Shown: in pieces, positions 7,632-19,818 of the stretch
Position numbering within the stretch: the stretch's first letter is position 1
Layout of the letters: each line of letters starts with the position of its first letter
DNA from: Pelargonium nanum
Taxonomy: Eukaryota > Streptophyta > Magnoliopsida > Geraniales > Geraniaceae
Length of the DNA: 25,467 bases
Assembly: GCA_036897485.1 (NCBI GenBank)
Contig: JAYMTF010001195.1
Location: 1 to 25,467 of the forward strand
Reading direction: 5' to 3'
Notes under the pieces: generated by a model
What the model saw: the letters and a program-made list of their open reading frames with translations, nothing else
What the model was told of the DNA's origin: nothing
Databases searched by the model: none
Program-made: the position numbers and the translations under genes

Positions 7632-10600
7632 CTAAGCAAAGGCTTCTTCTTGGCGGTCTGCAGTATCTGATGAATCATCAGCATCCAGTCTTTTAAATAC
7701 TAGCTTTGGTAGAGGCAGCTGCCCGTTGGAAAAAGCTACAGCCTCTGTATCTATTACGATGGTATCATCGTCCTTAAACTCTCCTCTCAGGATACCCTTT
7801 GCAAGCTCATTTTCAACATTTTGCTGAATCACCCGCTTCACTGGCCTCGCGCCGTAGTTAGGGTCATACCCTAGACTTCCCAGCAGCTCTACTGCTGCAT
7901 CCGTCACTTGCACTTTCATCTTCCGATCTGCAATCCTCTTCTGCACTCGTGCCAACTGTAGTAGATATTCATAAATAAGTTATCACATGTTTACATTAAT
8001 GTGCTTATAATGTAAAGCTTAATTAAATTAAATTGACAAGTCTGGTTATGAAATTATTCTCATGATTCTAATTTATTATTGCAATGAATAAGGCAAGAAA
8101 GGAAATTTCTGTCAAACCAATGAAGCTTCACCAAGTAACATACCTGTAACTTGACGATGCTGTTTATTTGGTCACGATCCAGAGGTTGGAAAACTATGTA
8201 CTCATCAACACGATTCATAAACTCAGGACGAAATACTGATCTTGCAGCACCCATTACCCTCTGCTTAATGGTTTCATACGCTAACTCTTTTGGTGCGGTC
8301 TCATCATCTGTATTGAGTATGAACTGTGAACCAACATTTGAAGTCATAATTATGACAGTGTTGGTGAAACTCACTGTGCGACCTTGTGAGTCGGTGACTC
8401 TCCCATCGTCCAAAATTTGAAGGAACACATTGAACACATCAGAATGCGCTTTCTCTATCTCATCAAACAGAATTACTGCATATGGCCTCCTCCGAACTGT
8501 CTCTGTCAACTGACCTCCTTCTTCATATCCTACGTAACCAGGTGGAGCCCCAATCAATCTTGAAACTGCATGTTTTTCCATGTATTCACTCATATCTATC
8601 CGCACAAGGGCTTCTTCAGTGTTGAACATGTAGGAGGCAAGGGCCTTCGCCAGTTCTGTCTTTCCAACACCAGTGGGTCCCATGAACATGAAACTAGCAA
8701 TTGGACGATGGGGATCGGAGAGTCCAGCTCGGGATCGCTGGATAGCCTCGGCTACTGCTCTAACTGCAGGATCTTGACCCACCACACGTTTGTGTAGCTC
8801 TTCCTCCAAATATAACAATTTCTCCCTTTCTGATTGTTGAAGCTTGGAGACAGGAATACCAGTCCACTTACTAACAATTTCAGATATATCATTTCCTGTG
8901 ACTTCTTCTCTCAGCATGGACTTCCCTGATTTCATGTACTCATCTAATTCTTTCTCTGCTGTTTCAAGTTGGCGTTGCAAAGAGTTCAGACTTCCATATT
9001 TCAGTTCCGCAGCACGATTAAGATCATACTCTCTTTCGGCCTGCTGGATCTCAAGATTCACTCGATCAATCTGCATAAATACAGAAGATAGAGTAGAGTA
9101 AATCTCATCTATTCTTCCCAATGTTTTTTCATACTTCTATAATAATGTTTTAGTTTGCCTTTCAAATTTTTAATGATCCAACTATGTCAAGTCAGATTAA
9201 CTTGAAAATTTGTTGTATGAGAAAAACATAAAATTCGTATGGATACATGTTCCCTAGATTCTATACCAATATAAAAGCTAAATGGCCAACAAGAGATATA
9301 TATCCTAACATAAACAACAAGGACCAATACCTCTTCCTTGATTGACTGAAGACGTGTCATAACAGACTTTTCATGCTCCCACTGCTCTGTCAACTCAGCT
9401 TGTTTCGTCTTTAAGAGAGACAACTCTGACTCAAGGCGACTCAACCTATCTTTTGAAGCTTTATCACTATCGTTCGTAAGAGACAGCCTTTCCATTTCCA
9501 ACTTCAATACAGAACGGTTGATCTCATCAAGAGCGGTGGGCTTTGATGTAATTTCCATTTTCAATTTGGCAGCAGCTTCATCAACTAGATCAATAGCTGT
9601 AATTTAATTGTACATCCAGAATAGAAAAATGTTAGTTCAGCATGAGTAGAGCCAATGTCACAATAATAACGGGATGAAATTGAACATGGTTGTATTTATT
9701 TAGTTGGGTGATGTTGCTAGAACCTTGACCTATGCAATAAAATCAAACATGATAGTATCACAATTATTTAATTAGTTGGGTCAACAGGCAATAGATGCTG
9801 CTCCAACATTGACCTAGAATGTTACCAAGCCAGATGGCTTAATGGTTTTAATAAAAGAATATTCCACCTGCAATCCTTCTTCGAGGTGTAGTATCGTGCC
9901 TCATAGTTAAGAAACTTTTTTCAAAGTTTAGTATTGTGTCTCCACAGCTCCAAAAATTGTAATTATATAATGTTAATATTTTTCAGAAAACTACACAATG
10001 TTAGCTTCTTCTTCTTCTTCTTTTTTCTTGTCAGAAAACACTAACATGTAAGCCCTCTCTCAACTTGTTATTAGTTATAGTCAAGTTTCTAACCAGAATG
10101 TTAAGGTTTTAACTACTACGTATACTTCAAAATATATCTCCATTGTCGTTATTAATAAACTGACTTCAAGAATCTTTAATCCACTACAGTAATTACCTTT
10201 ATCGGGTAAGAACCGCCCACTGATGTAGCGGTCAGAGAGAATTGCAGCTTCCACAAGTGCACTGTCAGAAATGCGGACACCATGATGCAGCTCGTATCTT
10301 TCACGCAACCCACGAAGAATTGAGATTGTATTTTCCACTGTAGGTTGGTCAACATAAACTTGTTGAAAACGACGCTCCAATGCAGGATCTTTCTCAATGT
10401 ATTTGCGATATTCATCTAGAGTTGTTGCACCAATACATCGTAACTCTCCACGACCAAGCATAGGCTTCAAGAGGTTGCCCGCATCCATTGCACCCTCCGT
10501 AGCACCTGAAATAGATATCAGCATCTCATCTATTATTGCCGTCTGAAGCATAACTATCAGTTTTTCGACCAAACCTCATCCAGGCATAATACTAGAATCA

Positions 10601-11007
10601 ACTTATGAACAACTTTTTTTAGCTCCATCTAGAATACAGAGAATCCAAGATCACATTCATGAGATCTGTGTGTGTGACGTCTGAGGACATTATACATTAG
10701 TCACATATATATTATCCATGTCTACATTCTTCAATCAAAGAAACCAATTGCCAGCACGGGACTATCACCCAGCTTCCAAAATAAAGAGAAAACAGCAATA
10801 TGAATATAAGGACATATTACCTGCGCCAACAACTGTGTGGATCTCATCAATGAAAAGGATAGTATGCCCATCTGAATCTGTTACTTCCTTAAGTACAGCC
10901 TTCAGTCTATCCTCAAACTCGCCTCTATATTTTGCACCAGCAATAAGAGCGCCCATGTCAAGGGATATCAGCTGTAAAGTGAAAATGAATCAATATCACA
11001 TTAGCAG

Positions 11008-11044
<37 letters not shown>

Positions 11045-13685
11045 CTGTAAATATGGCAACAGACTTCTAGAGAAAGCACATACCCGACGGTTCATTAATG
11101 CTTGAGGCACATCCCCTTGTACAATCCTCTGTGCAAGCCTATTCAGAAGTGGAAGTCAGATTAGCACACATAACCGATAAGATACCACCAAAACTAAATA
11201 GAGTCCTACCCAGCAGACCTGCTAAAATTAGACTAAAACAGTTTCACTATTACATGTGCCCTGCTTACAATCTCACAAAACCTCAAGCTAGTAAGCTTGT
11301 AATCAAGATAAGGATTTCACTGTCTAATTAGGAAAGACACATTACATAAAATAGTGCTGGTACATATACATACATCTGATAAAGCCTCAAATCGTGTGGC
11401 TCTATGTCTAGCTTACCCTTCAGAAATTGCAGTTTTTCCAACACCTGGTTCACCAATGAGCACAGGATTGTTCTTCGTTCTCCTCGACAGAATCTGGATG
11501 CACCTACGTATTTCATCATCCCTTCCAATAACTGGGTCAAGCTTTCCTGCTTTGGCCAAAGCTGTAAGATCTTTTCCATATTTGTCCAGTGCTTCATATT
11601 TTCCCTCAGGGTCTGTAAGTAACTCTCAGTTAGACTTGACAAGCTTATAACAAATTATTGAACAAGCAGCAGAGAATGAGAATAAAGCACAGTAACAAGT
11701 CAACAAAAGGTCTTCATTGCTTGAACAACAATCAAATGTGTAAAGGTCCAGCTCATTACAACAGTATAGTACAAAAAATGGACAGAGAGTGATAATGCGG
11801 GACTCAAGTATGATGTTAACCCTTTAACTTAATTGCAACCCCCCTCCACAGACACCATTCTTTGGGATAATAGGAACACTAATAGAGACACGAGAAACAC
11901 AGGTTTGACCATCCCATCTAAAAGATAAAAAGGCTGAGTTAAAACTACAATTACACAGCATATTATCCATAAAGCGAAAAAGTACAAACATCATGCACAA
12001 GCAGCAATCTATCATAGTATGCACAATGTTGAAAGCAATATTCCATTGGCATCACATTGTTGCACACAGTAAAGATTAAAGAAGTAATTCAATTGTTACC
12101 TTGGTCTATAACTGTTTGGCGTCCCCTTATGGCTTCTATTGCCGAGTTTAGTGTTGCCTGTGATATTTGAAAATCCCTAAATAATTGCTTCCCGAACCGT
12201 TTATCCTCAGCATAAGCCAGAACCAAATGCTCAACGGACACAAATGAATCCCCAAATTCTTTCTTGGATTCCCTGGCTCGCTGAATCAGACCTTCCAAAT
12301 CGCGTCCTATCATCGAACCAGCTGTTTCACCAATAACCTAGAGCAAAAGGAAACATGGCAATAACTATAAGGTGCTATTTCATTTTACTTCTCTTTCTTT
12401 TTAAATTTTCATGATCTAAACCTAGCAAAAGTGAAATTTGGAAAAACTGATCACCCATGATCCTGCACTAAAGGTGGGACAACAAAATGGTGAATTCTAG
12501 CACATTAGCATCATGAGAAGTGCTGATCCCCAACCTAAGCCATATTTTAAGAAGCAATTACTCATTACCAATTAGATTTTATCAGTGCCCATTTCTATAT
12601 AAATAATGACTGAATGTAATGTGTTGCTGCAAGGGCACTCATGGACCATCAAGGGAGATATGCTCATACTCCACAATATTATTAATCTGAAGTTAAACAA
12701 AAACCAAAGATTTCATAGGAGCACGATTAAGAATGTTTGAGGAATCACCTTGGGTTGGCGTTGGATGAACTTCTCCGTAGCTTCTAGAAGACGAGTATTG
12801 TCGACCCCAACCTTGGAAAAGATCCGTCGCGCTAGCCCATTCTTCTGTTCCAGCAGAGCCTTCATTAAATGCTCTGTCTCAACTATCTGATGTTTGCTCT
12901 CTTTCGCCACTTCCGGAGATGACACTATTGCTTGCCAAGCCATTTCTGTGAACTCTTGCTGAGTAATCTGTTACAATTCCAAAATCCCAATTCAATGCCA
13001 CAGATGACAGAACTATAGCATACTCATGTTCGAAAATATGAGCAACAGAAACTTGACAAACATAATCCAGTTTAAAACTCGGGGAATTACACTTAATCCT
13101 TATAAGAAAAGGGCCAGTCAAGACCCCAACGATTTATTCACTAGGCAGCTGCAGCATATGAATCAATTCAAATTGCAACAGATTTGTGTAAAACCTTGTT
13201 CAAAATCTAGGAATCATAATTTTCACATTGTTGCACAATTTCAGAAGTAAGTTGAACAAAAAATTCAAATGACCAGTTTCTATCCATCATAAAACTGAAA
13301 AAATCAATTAACAGTACTGGACTCAAGCATCACCAGTCTCACCACAAAACCTTATTCACAAACTTGACACAACTCCAGTTCTTCCTATCACAGCAAAACA
13401 CAAACTGTCCAACGCATAAACAGTAATATGAAAAGTGTACATAGATTTTACCCTTCCACCGCCGGAGGAGGCATCGCAACGGACGAAGAAGGTCCGGGAA
13501 GCCCTCTCCAACTTGCGCGTGAAAAGCGCATCTTTCCGCTTCAATTTCAGGGACTTGAGAGGCTTGGGGTTGATGGTTGAGCCGAGAGAGACCGGGCGCG
13601 GAGTGAGGAGAGCAGTAGTTCCTCCAGCGAGACCCCTGAGAGGCGAGTACTGGACATGGAGACCAACTCCCGCAAACGACGCCAT
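7632..13685 (-). CDS. CLPB3: Chloroplast disaggregase ClpB (ClpB3 type), 10 exons, 972 aa
   Basis: This AAA+ Hsp100 chaperone of the plastid stroma resolubilises aggregated protein with the Hsp70 system. Minus-strand exons are 13452-13685, 12749-12967, 12100-12337, 11417-11612, 11084-11138, 10821-10971, 10197-10505, 9331-9596, 8144-9070 and 7632-7955. Phases are continuous (2919 bases). Residues 1 to about 75 form a basic, Ser/Thr-containing transit peptide. The Clp N domain follows ([13 protein letters not shown] onward). NBD1 has Walker A GEPGVGKT at 284-291, pore-loop KYRG near 328-331 and Walker B ILFIDE ending at 357. The coiled-coil M domain spans about 440-610. NBD2 has Walker A GPTGVGKT at 687-694, pore-loop GYVG at 734-737 and Walker B VILFDE ending at 760. 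The start is the ATG at 13685; a GTG two codons upstream is not used. Length matches plant ClpB3 (about 968 aa), and all catalytic motifs are intact. Confidence 0.96.
9597..10196 (-). other. ClpB intron 7 with a diverged duplication and a weak SINE-like motif
   Basis: This 600-base intron contains two diverged copies of a block beginning GAACATGGT/AAACATGAT and including TTAGTTGGGT then TTGACCTA (about 9681-9738 and 9746-9820). Next is GATGGCTTAATGG at 9833-9845, which resembles a tRNA-type A box, with a poor TTCGAGG further on. A (CTT)n run lies at about 10005-10021. No coding signal is present. Confidence 0.35.
11011..11041. repeat. (GA)n microsatellite
   Basis: About 15 uninterrupted GA units lie in the ClpB intron between the exons at 10821-10971 and 11084-11138. 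The run sits close to the donor side of that intron and is probably length-polymorphic. Confidence 0.95.
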
Positions 13686-13865
13686 TGCCACCAGAGTTCC
13701 GAGTTCTTCTTGATCTTATAGAGAGAGAGTGTGTGTGGATAAAGGACCTGTCTGCAATATCAGAGACACTGCGAGGGCTTTGCGTGAGAATGAGAAAAAG
13801 ATTGGTTCTGGTTCTGTTTTCGGGCTGTCGCACCCAAAGAAGTGGAAGAGCAGCTAAATAGCGAT
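13686..13865 (-). promoter_or_regulatory. ClpB core promoter and 5' leader
   Basis: On the minus strand CTATTTAG at 13854-13861 is a plausible TATA-like element, which would start transcription near 13825-13830. This leaves a leader of about 140 bases before the ATG at 13685. The leader contains a GA/CT-rich microsatellite-like stretch (about 13718-13734). Exact start is unknown. Confidence 0.35.
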
Positions 13866-13893
13866 ACGGCAATTCGCTCAAGTACAAATATGA

Positions 13894-13916
13894 GACACTT
13901 CATGAAGCATCGCGAA
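13894..13916 (-). promoter_or_regulatory. Phased heat-shock element upstream of ClpB
   Basis: TTC at 13899-13901 and GAA at 13904-13906 are followed by a GAA at 13914-13916. The unit in between (ATC at 13909-13911) matches TTC at two of three bases. All four units keep the 5-base period of heat-shock elements. The site sits about 40 bases upstream of the TATA-like element. It would explain heat induction of ClpB through HSF factors, as is known for plant Hsp100 genes; binding itself is inference. Confidence 0.6.
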
Positions 13917-13965
13917 GCTGTGCGCCGAGGCTGAGCTGCCCCTCCTCAATCCTCATGGCTTGCCA

Positions 13966-13975
13966 CGCACGTGGC
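13966..13975. promoter_or_regulatory. G-box in the ClpB upstream region
   Basis: A perfect CACGTG lies at 13968-13973 in the context GCACGTGGC, which can bind bZIP or bHLH factors and fits light or stress control of a plastid chaperone gene. It is the only perfect G-box seen in this spacer. Confidence 0.4.
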
Positions 13976-13999
13976 GAGCTGTGAATGCTGTGCAAGATA

Positions 14000-15535
14000 T
14001 GGTCCCACTCCCAAAATAATTTGGTAAATTGCCCAATTTTGTCCATGAGCTTTTATATTTCTATCCAAATTGAACCATGAATTTCTTTTATCCAAAATAG
14101 TTCCAAACCGTTAAATATTAACCAAATTTGATTATGAATTTTTGATATAAACTCACCATTTTGGATCAATATTTGAAAGTTCATGAACTTTCGAGACTCC
14201 ACTCACTTAATGAGTATAGTAGCGATTGTCTTGAATTTTGGGGAGCACTTACCATCTTGTTGTGGAGTCTCATTGACTTACTTAATAAAGACAGATGCGG
14301 TCCATTTTTTATGGACTCGCCCTCAAATCACTTTCTTATATGATCTCGTCTTTGTGGATGTGGACCTTCGGAAACGAGATCTTAAGAGTTTTTGAATAGC
14401 AAAGAAGTCGGAGAGTGAGCCCCTCTTTCATAGCGGAGCGGATCGATGTTGTGGCACATGACATGCCTTAATTACTTCAAGGTAGACTACTTAGCCTAGA
14501 CCTCGACGTTGTAGCTTGAGACCCAACTTCGTTTTCTTGAAACGGGCTTCACCTTCGCTTGTAGGTTGACCTAGTTTTGTTTGCATTCTTCAAAATTTTG
14601 ACATGGCATATGAATACAGGTGTAGAATTTGTATCGGTTGAACTAGACGATGAATTTTGAAATAACATCGATTGTAATTCATGAAGTATAAAATTTGGAT
14701 TAAATTTTTTAATACGGTAGAGATTCACTTGAAAATGATAAAATTTTGAAGTTAAAAATAGAATGTTAAAATGTATCTGCAGGCAACAAAACAATGTATC
14801 TGTCTCAATTCAATCTCCTTAATTTTGTCAATCCACACCTCACCTGACCAATACACATCAAAATATATGCATCCTGTAAATGGAAAACAAGTAGTACAAA
14901 TTCTCACCAATCATTTCATGACTCAACCAAATCAAACAACTTGCGAGACTAATGCCAATTTACCGAACATAGGCCATCATAATTCACTAAATGCACTCCC
15001 ATCTCATTCATTGACCCAAAACCTCCTTTCGGCTTTTGGTAGTATGGCATAAACTAAGTAATGATCACCAAATCAACTAGAGAGAGAGAGAGAGAGAGAG
15101 AACTTTCAATAAATTGGTGTTTCCACTCGGGAAAAACTCCGACACTATCAACTGGAGTGCTCGGGAGAAGAAACGATCACAACATATTGATATCAATAGT
15201 CTAAAGAACCTGAGATATAATCGCATAACAGTATAGTCGGAATAAATTTGATAATGAACAAATAATCGAATCAAAATGTAACCACCTTTACGAAAAATGC
15301 CCGCCTAAACATGACCCTATCATAAAAATGTGAATGATGCCAACCACCATCCATTCTCATTTCACTGACTTCATCATCTATACCAATTCTACAACTGTTT
15401 ATCTGCCGAATAGAAGAGCAAGACAACATGAAAGTTAGCTTTAATACAAAGCATCATTGTGAGCAACGAAAATGACTATCAAGCAACGAACTTCAGACCT
15501 GAAAATTATACCATCTTCATTCTTGCCACTGCAAA
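14000..15535. other. AT-rich spacer between ClpB and MUB; possible old repeat
   Basis: This region holds the distal upstream of ClpB and the 3' flank of MUB. The part at about 14030-14260 (TTGTCCATGAGC ... AAATTGAACCATGAATTTC ... TTCATGAACTTTCGAG) resembles the 'fail to see your own tail' repeats common at plant DNA-transposon ends. That is an impression only: no terminal repeats were found. A (AG)n run lies at 15079-15101. No gene is recognised. Confidence 0.35.
15079..15102. repeat. (AG)n microsatellite
   Basis: About 12 AG units lie in the intergenic spacer downstream of the MUB stop codon. Confidence 0.95.
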
Positions 15536-17126
15536 CTATAATATGACACAAACACACTTGTTCTGCTTTTGTTCACTTGTTGCTTTCTTCTCTGTTCCAA
15601 TAGAAAAGTATGCACACAATAATCAGAAAGAGGTAAAGAAAGCATCAACACACTGCTGAATTTCAGGTACCAGACGAAGAACTAAAACGAATGTCTTGTT
15701 ACAATGGTTCTATTATCATTCCAGGTAATTCATTATGGACTTGAGCACGTGTAAATTAGTAAAGTAAAAGATAGGAGCTGCTTGGAGATCTCAGTTGAGC
15801 ATCACACTATGTTTTCCATTGCCTTTAGATAACATGTTTAATTATTATACGAAAAAATGCAATTCTTTTTTCTTTTCTTTTATTTTTCTTTTTTATTTTA
15901 GAGAGAGAGCATCATGTAATGTGATTTCAGTGATTTCTCAGAATTAAAAATTCCGCTCAAGATGGGCAAAGTGAGCAAAATTCACTCCACATTTCTAACC
16001 AAAAATATAGCAGAAGGTTCTAGTAATCAATATATTGGTTGCAATATACGAGTCTCAGATTGTATTATACCTTTGTCCGAAGATGGTGGTTGCACGACAA
16101 CATGCATAGTTGTAACCCCACCAGGGATATCACATAAAGGGCTCTGGCACTCCCCCAATGTTCTGTTGTTCTCCAATATTTTTCCTGCGCTTATTATCTT
16201 GACGTCTTTCACTGTCCTTGGACCATTCTCCTTCTCTGGTAAACAGATGAGGTGTTTGTTTAAGTATCATTTCTAACAAAGTCTAGTGACATATAGTAAC
16301 CACAGATATAAACTAGTAAAAAAGCACGGCATTTAAGCATTATCATACAGTAGTAATCACAAAATTGATTTAGGGCTGCTCAAGATCATGTAAGGTTCAT
16401 TTTTGTGTTCAACGATTGAGTTTTGGGACAAGGTATCGTTATAGCTGCTCACATCCTCTCCTCATGCAACCATTTTACCTAAACCTAGCTATAGCATAAT
16501 GTACAGCCAGCACCAACAATAGCTAGCAACTTAAATAACACTCGTGAATAAGTAGACACTTCCAATATTATTTGTTGTATACTTTAAGTAAACAAAGAGA
16601 GCTACATAGGCATATTCCTTCATTGGTATATGACTACAGACTGTAAACTAAATAAGTTCATAGTGTTTTTTGGTGCATAAATAGAAAGTCCATGTTGTGC
16701 TCCCCTAGTATCTATTTCATTATTCTGTCATCAATTGGGCAATAGCTATAACTTATGTATATTCTGCACTGTAACTAATGGACTAAAGTTGCAATCTTTT
16801 CTCCATACGAGGGGGCTCAAGCATTGAAATGTAAATTCAACCGTAAATTTAACAAAGAATACATTTTCATGCCAATTCTAGCAGTTCATCCCAATATGAA
16901 GCATTTAACAGAAAGGAACGTCAACCAGAAACTATGCTAAAGAAACCTTTGATACTCGAAAATATTTGGAATTAAATCAACTATCCAACAAACCTCTAGG
17001 CCATTGAGCAAGGATGCTTTCCTTCAGAGTCGCAACGCTTGTAGCAGCAGGAAAGGCTTTGGGACCAATATCCGATCCATCAGTCAAACGAAACTTGATC
17101 TCTAACTGATCCTGCACCCCAGCCAT
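15536..17126 (-). CDS. MUB: Membrane-anchored ubiquitin-fold protein (MUB), 3 coding exons, 117 aa
   Basis: MUBs are small ubiquitin-fold proteins that are prenylated and held at the plasma membrane, where they dock certain E2 ubiquitin-conjugating enzymes. Minus-strand exons are 16994-17126, 16071-16235 and 15536-15591 (133+165+56 = 354 bases, continuous phase). The protein starts MAGVQDQLEIKFRLTDGSDI, continues GPKAFPAATSVATLKESILA, QWPREKENGP and VKDVKIISAGKILENN, and has VTTMHVVVQPP at the end of the fold (about residue 92). The tail ends NKCVCVIL: C114 in the box CVIL, whose final Leu favours geranylgeranylation, and C112 as a likely palmitoylation site. The length (117) is that of the family. 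The last coding exon is only 56 bases and is easily missed. It is closest to MUB1/MUB2-type proteins; the exact paralogue is not resolved. Confidence 0.92.
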
Positions 17127-17820
17127 CTACTGGATTCTCAAGACTTCCAGAATCCCAATAGACAATCTTTTTGGAGCTTCTCCTCAACTATCTAGAGCTG
17201 AGTTGATTAACAGAATTGTCAGCTCACAGAGATCCCCAATTCTTCAAAACTTTCTGCAAATTTCAATAAAGCAGACAAAAGACAAGTCACTTGAATCAGA
17301 TTGACAACAATCACATGCAGTACACTGTAGTTGACAGCAAAATTCAAGATGGAAAAATAGAAACCACATACACACAACTGAAATTGAATTTTCAGCAATG
17401 AAATCGGCAAATACAACACAGCACAATCCAATCCAATATATTGATACAGCTACAGAAAAAGAGCATGCAAAGTTATCCTAAATATATGTGATTCTCCTCC
17501 ATACACCACATCAACCAAATCCTCAAAAAGAGACAGAGAGTACACTCCACTAGATCACCAAAATCAGGTCAAAACTCAAAATCACAGCAGAAGAAGAAAA
17601 AAAAAACTCAGAAGAAAAAAAAAATACAAAAAACCTATTGGGTTCTCTTACTTGGCTCTGTAGAAGATCTGGGTCGTCCTTAAATTTCAAACTTTGTGGT
17701 TCAGAAATCCAAGCTGAAGAAGAAGGAGGCGATGCGTTCCAACTAAGAATAAAAATTAAAGTGAGTAGAGGTAGAAGAAGAAAAGGAGATGAAATAAATC
17801 CCAAGAGACGAGGCTATTTC
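17127..17820 (-). other. MUB 5' leader with a 401-base leader intron
   Basis: On the minus strand GCCAA|GTAAGA at 17652/17651 is a strong donor, and AAATTTGCAG ending at 17254 a strong acceptor. The leader would therefore be spliced: a first non-coding exon from about 17652 to 17800 or beyond, and a second part at 17127-17253 running into the ATG at 17126. The intron has purine runs (AGAAGAAGAAAAA) at about 17586-17630 on the plus strand. The transcription start is not determined. Confidence 0.5.
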
Positions 17821-17995
17821 GGTGTTTTCAAAGTCTTGTAAATCTGTGGTCAATGCTTCCATTTCTTGCCTTCTCCTTCCAATCTCCTTAGGCTATGGAA
17901 ATGGACAGTTTTTTCTTTTTCTTTTTTCACTATTTTCCATTATTGTTTATTTTCGTTCTGTGTCACTGACCTTTTGCTAACAACCAATATGTCCC

Positions 17996-18027
17996 AAAAC
18001 AAAAAAAAAAAAACAAAAAAAAAAAAA
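17996..18027. repeat. A-rich simple repeat
   Basis: Nearly pure A run, interrupted by single C residues, in the spacer upstream of MUB. Confidence 0.9.
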
Positions 18028-18625
18028 GACATCTTCCTTCTATTACATGTATATCTGGCATGTTTGTGAAGATTCTTTTTTTCCTATGCATTATCATAGC
18101 CGTTCTATTTCTTGATAAAGACTATTTGATGACCAGTTACAAAAGAAAGTAAAAAAATGAAAAAACTTGCCTTGTTTTGTGCATGTTAGTTGACCGTTGC
18201 TCAAGTAAAAATGTGTGGGCTGGTCTTCATTTTCAGTCTCTTGTAGACAACTTGGAAGATCCAAGTTGATGAATATAAATCTCTTGATAATGATGCTTCC
18301 ATTGAACAAGTTGCAAATGCAACAATCTTGAGGAGTAGATGATAATTTTTTTATCCATACATTTCATGTGCTTTTTTTAAATCTTATATAGATTAGCATT
18401 CAAAATTTTGTTTCATTATTCACACTTGAAATTATAAGAATGGTTTTGGTTTTGAAAAGAGTTTTTGTCTTTGAGTGCCACTGTAACTGCAAAAGCAGCT
18501 GTGTGATTATGGAACTCACAAAGCAAAAGCTGTCTTCCATGTACTCCCAACTCTAATTGTTTAACAATTTAAGACAGGTTATCAAACGGAAAAGTTAAGG
18601 AAACAAGAATTGGCAAGTGGGATAA

Positions 18626-18645
18626 TAATAAATAATAATAATAAT
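18626..18645. repeat. (AAT)n microsatellite
   Basis: Short imperfect AAT/ATA repeat in the spacer between MUB and GAUT. Confidence 0.85.
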
Positions 18646-18809
18646 GTTTAGGTTTTATTAGAAAAATAATAATGATTAGTACTTGTTGTGATGATTTTTA
18701 GGTTGATCATTAGCAATCAAAGGAAAATGTTTCCAATTCCTCCTCTTAATATTCATTTTATGTCTAAGTTTATTTTTTATTCGTTTGGAAAACATTATTA
18801 TACAGGTAT

Positions 18810-18900
18810 TGCTAAAAAAATTTAATAAGGCTCGAACTTGAGACCTGTGAAACAAGCGCTTTATACTGCTTGTTCTAATAGTTTAGAGAGTGTGTAGTGT
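18810..18900 (-). mobile_element. Possible degraded SINE or tRNA-derived repeat
   Basis: Read on the minus strand, GGTCTCAAGTTCGAGCC (18845-18829) is a good match to the B box region (GGTTCGANNCC) of tRNA-derived elements, and a T-rich tail follows on that strand (18811-18825). No clean A box lies at the usual distance and no cloverleaf can be drawn, so this is not a functional tRNA. It may be an eroded SINE. Confidence 0.3.
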
Positions 18901-19818
18901 TGTCTGAATAACCAATAGTGTCCATATCATCTAAAGCTCCGGCTGATATATTCTACCTTTTCCAATAACCAGAATAGTGTTACTGGTTGTGACTTCCAAA
19001 AGGTTAGACTAACTTATAACGTTTCTTCAATTTAGCCTAATGTTTGTCCGAGTCCTTGAATAAGCTCGTTACCAAAACAACAAATAAAAACAGATACATA
19101 CAACTTCAACCAGCAAGCAAAGGGATGATTACAATTAAAAATAATACCGTCGTGAAAGAATTTTCTGCACATTTCAAATGTATTTGGTGAATCGTATCAT
19201 ACATAAAAAAAAATATATCATTATATAACCTAAGAAAAGCTGCCCAGTTCAATGGGGCCTGTAACAGAGCAATCTCCAAGATCTATGCCTATAAATCAAC
19301 TTAATGATGTCAAAGTGAGGTAAAAATGGGGAGACTAACAAACAAGAGATAACAAATGAAAGAACATTTCTGGGCTAAGAAGGAGACCCTCAGGGAAGAC
19401 CTGCCTTAACCTTGTTTTTCCTTTCCTCCATCGGCGTGGGACTATAGGCATTTCTTATCTCGTGTGTTCATTTTATTCCCAACTATGCACTAAAAAATCA
19501 GGCAAGATTCCCCGAGGAAGACCAATAATAGTGTCCTTTCTTCGTTCCAAAAAATAAACTGATGGATTGCTATGTTACAGAATGAAAGAATGAATCTCAT
19601 GCTTGCTTGTGGGTTTTTCCTGGGAAAAGTTTGAGGAGACTAGGGTCAATCTGGAACTGGAAAGTATCACCCTTTGGGTTAATTTTCTGCCCGTCTTCTC
19701 ACATAAGCATCAACAGAAATTTTGAGCTGCCACAAAATAAAAACTTCACATGAACCCCATACCACTTGCATCTTTTCCCTGTCCCATCTCGTTGTTCTTA
19801 GCTCCACTAGTTGAACGA

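Larger units (their letters stand above)
17830..19818. other. AT-rich intergenic region between MUB and GAUT
   Basis: About 2 kb without a recognisable gene. It should include the MUB promoter at the left and the GAUT 3' untranslated region at the right. It contains an A-rich run (about 17996-18027), an (AAT)n run (about 18626-18645) and a tRNA-like B-box motif (18829-18845). The ORFs in it are short and have no family signature. Confidence 0.5.

Noticed and set aside
8151..9101. Several plus-strand ORFs of 75-89 codons
   Set aside because: They are antisense shadows of the conserved ClpB exon at 8144-9070.
13686..13691. In-frame GTG two codons upstream of the ClpB ATG as a start
   Set aside because: A plant nuclear gene should start at ATG; the ATG at 13685 gives a normal transit peptide.
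13339..13887. 182-codon minus-strand ORF across the ClpB start
   Set aside because: It is a different frame over the ClpB leader and first exon and shows no protein family; the frame encoding the transit peptide splices correctly to the Clp N domain.
18829..18845. tRNA gene
   Set aside because: Only a B-box-like motif is present; there is no A box at the right spacing and no cloverleaf.
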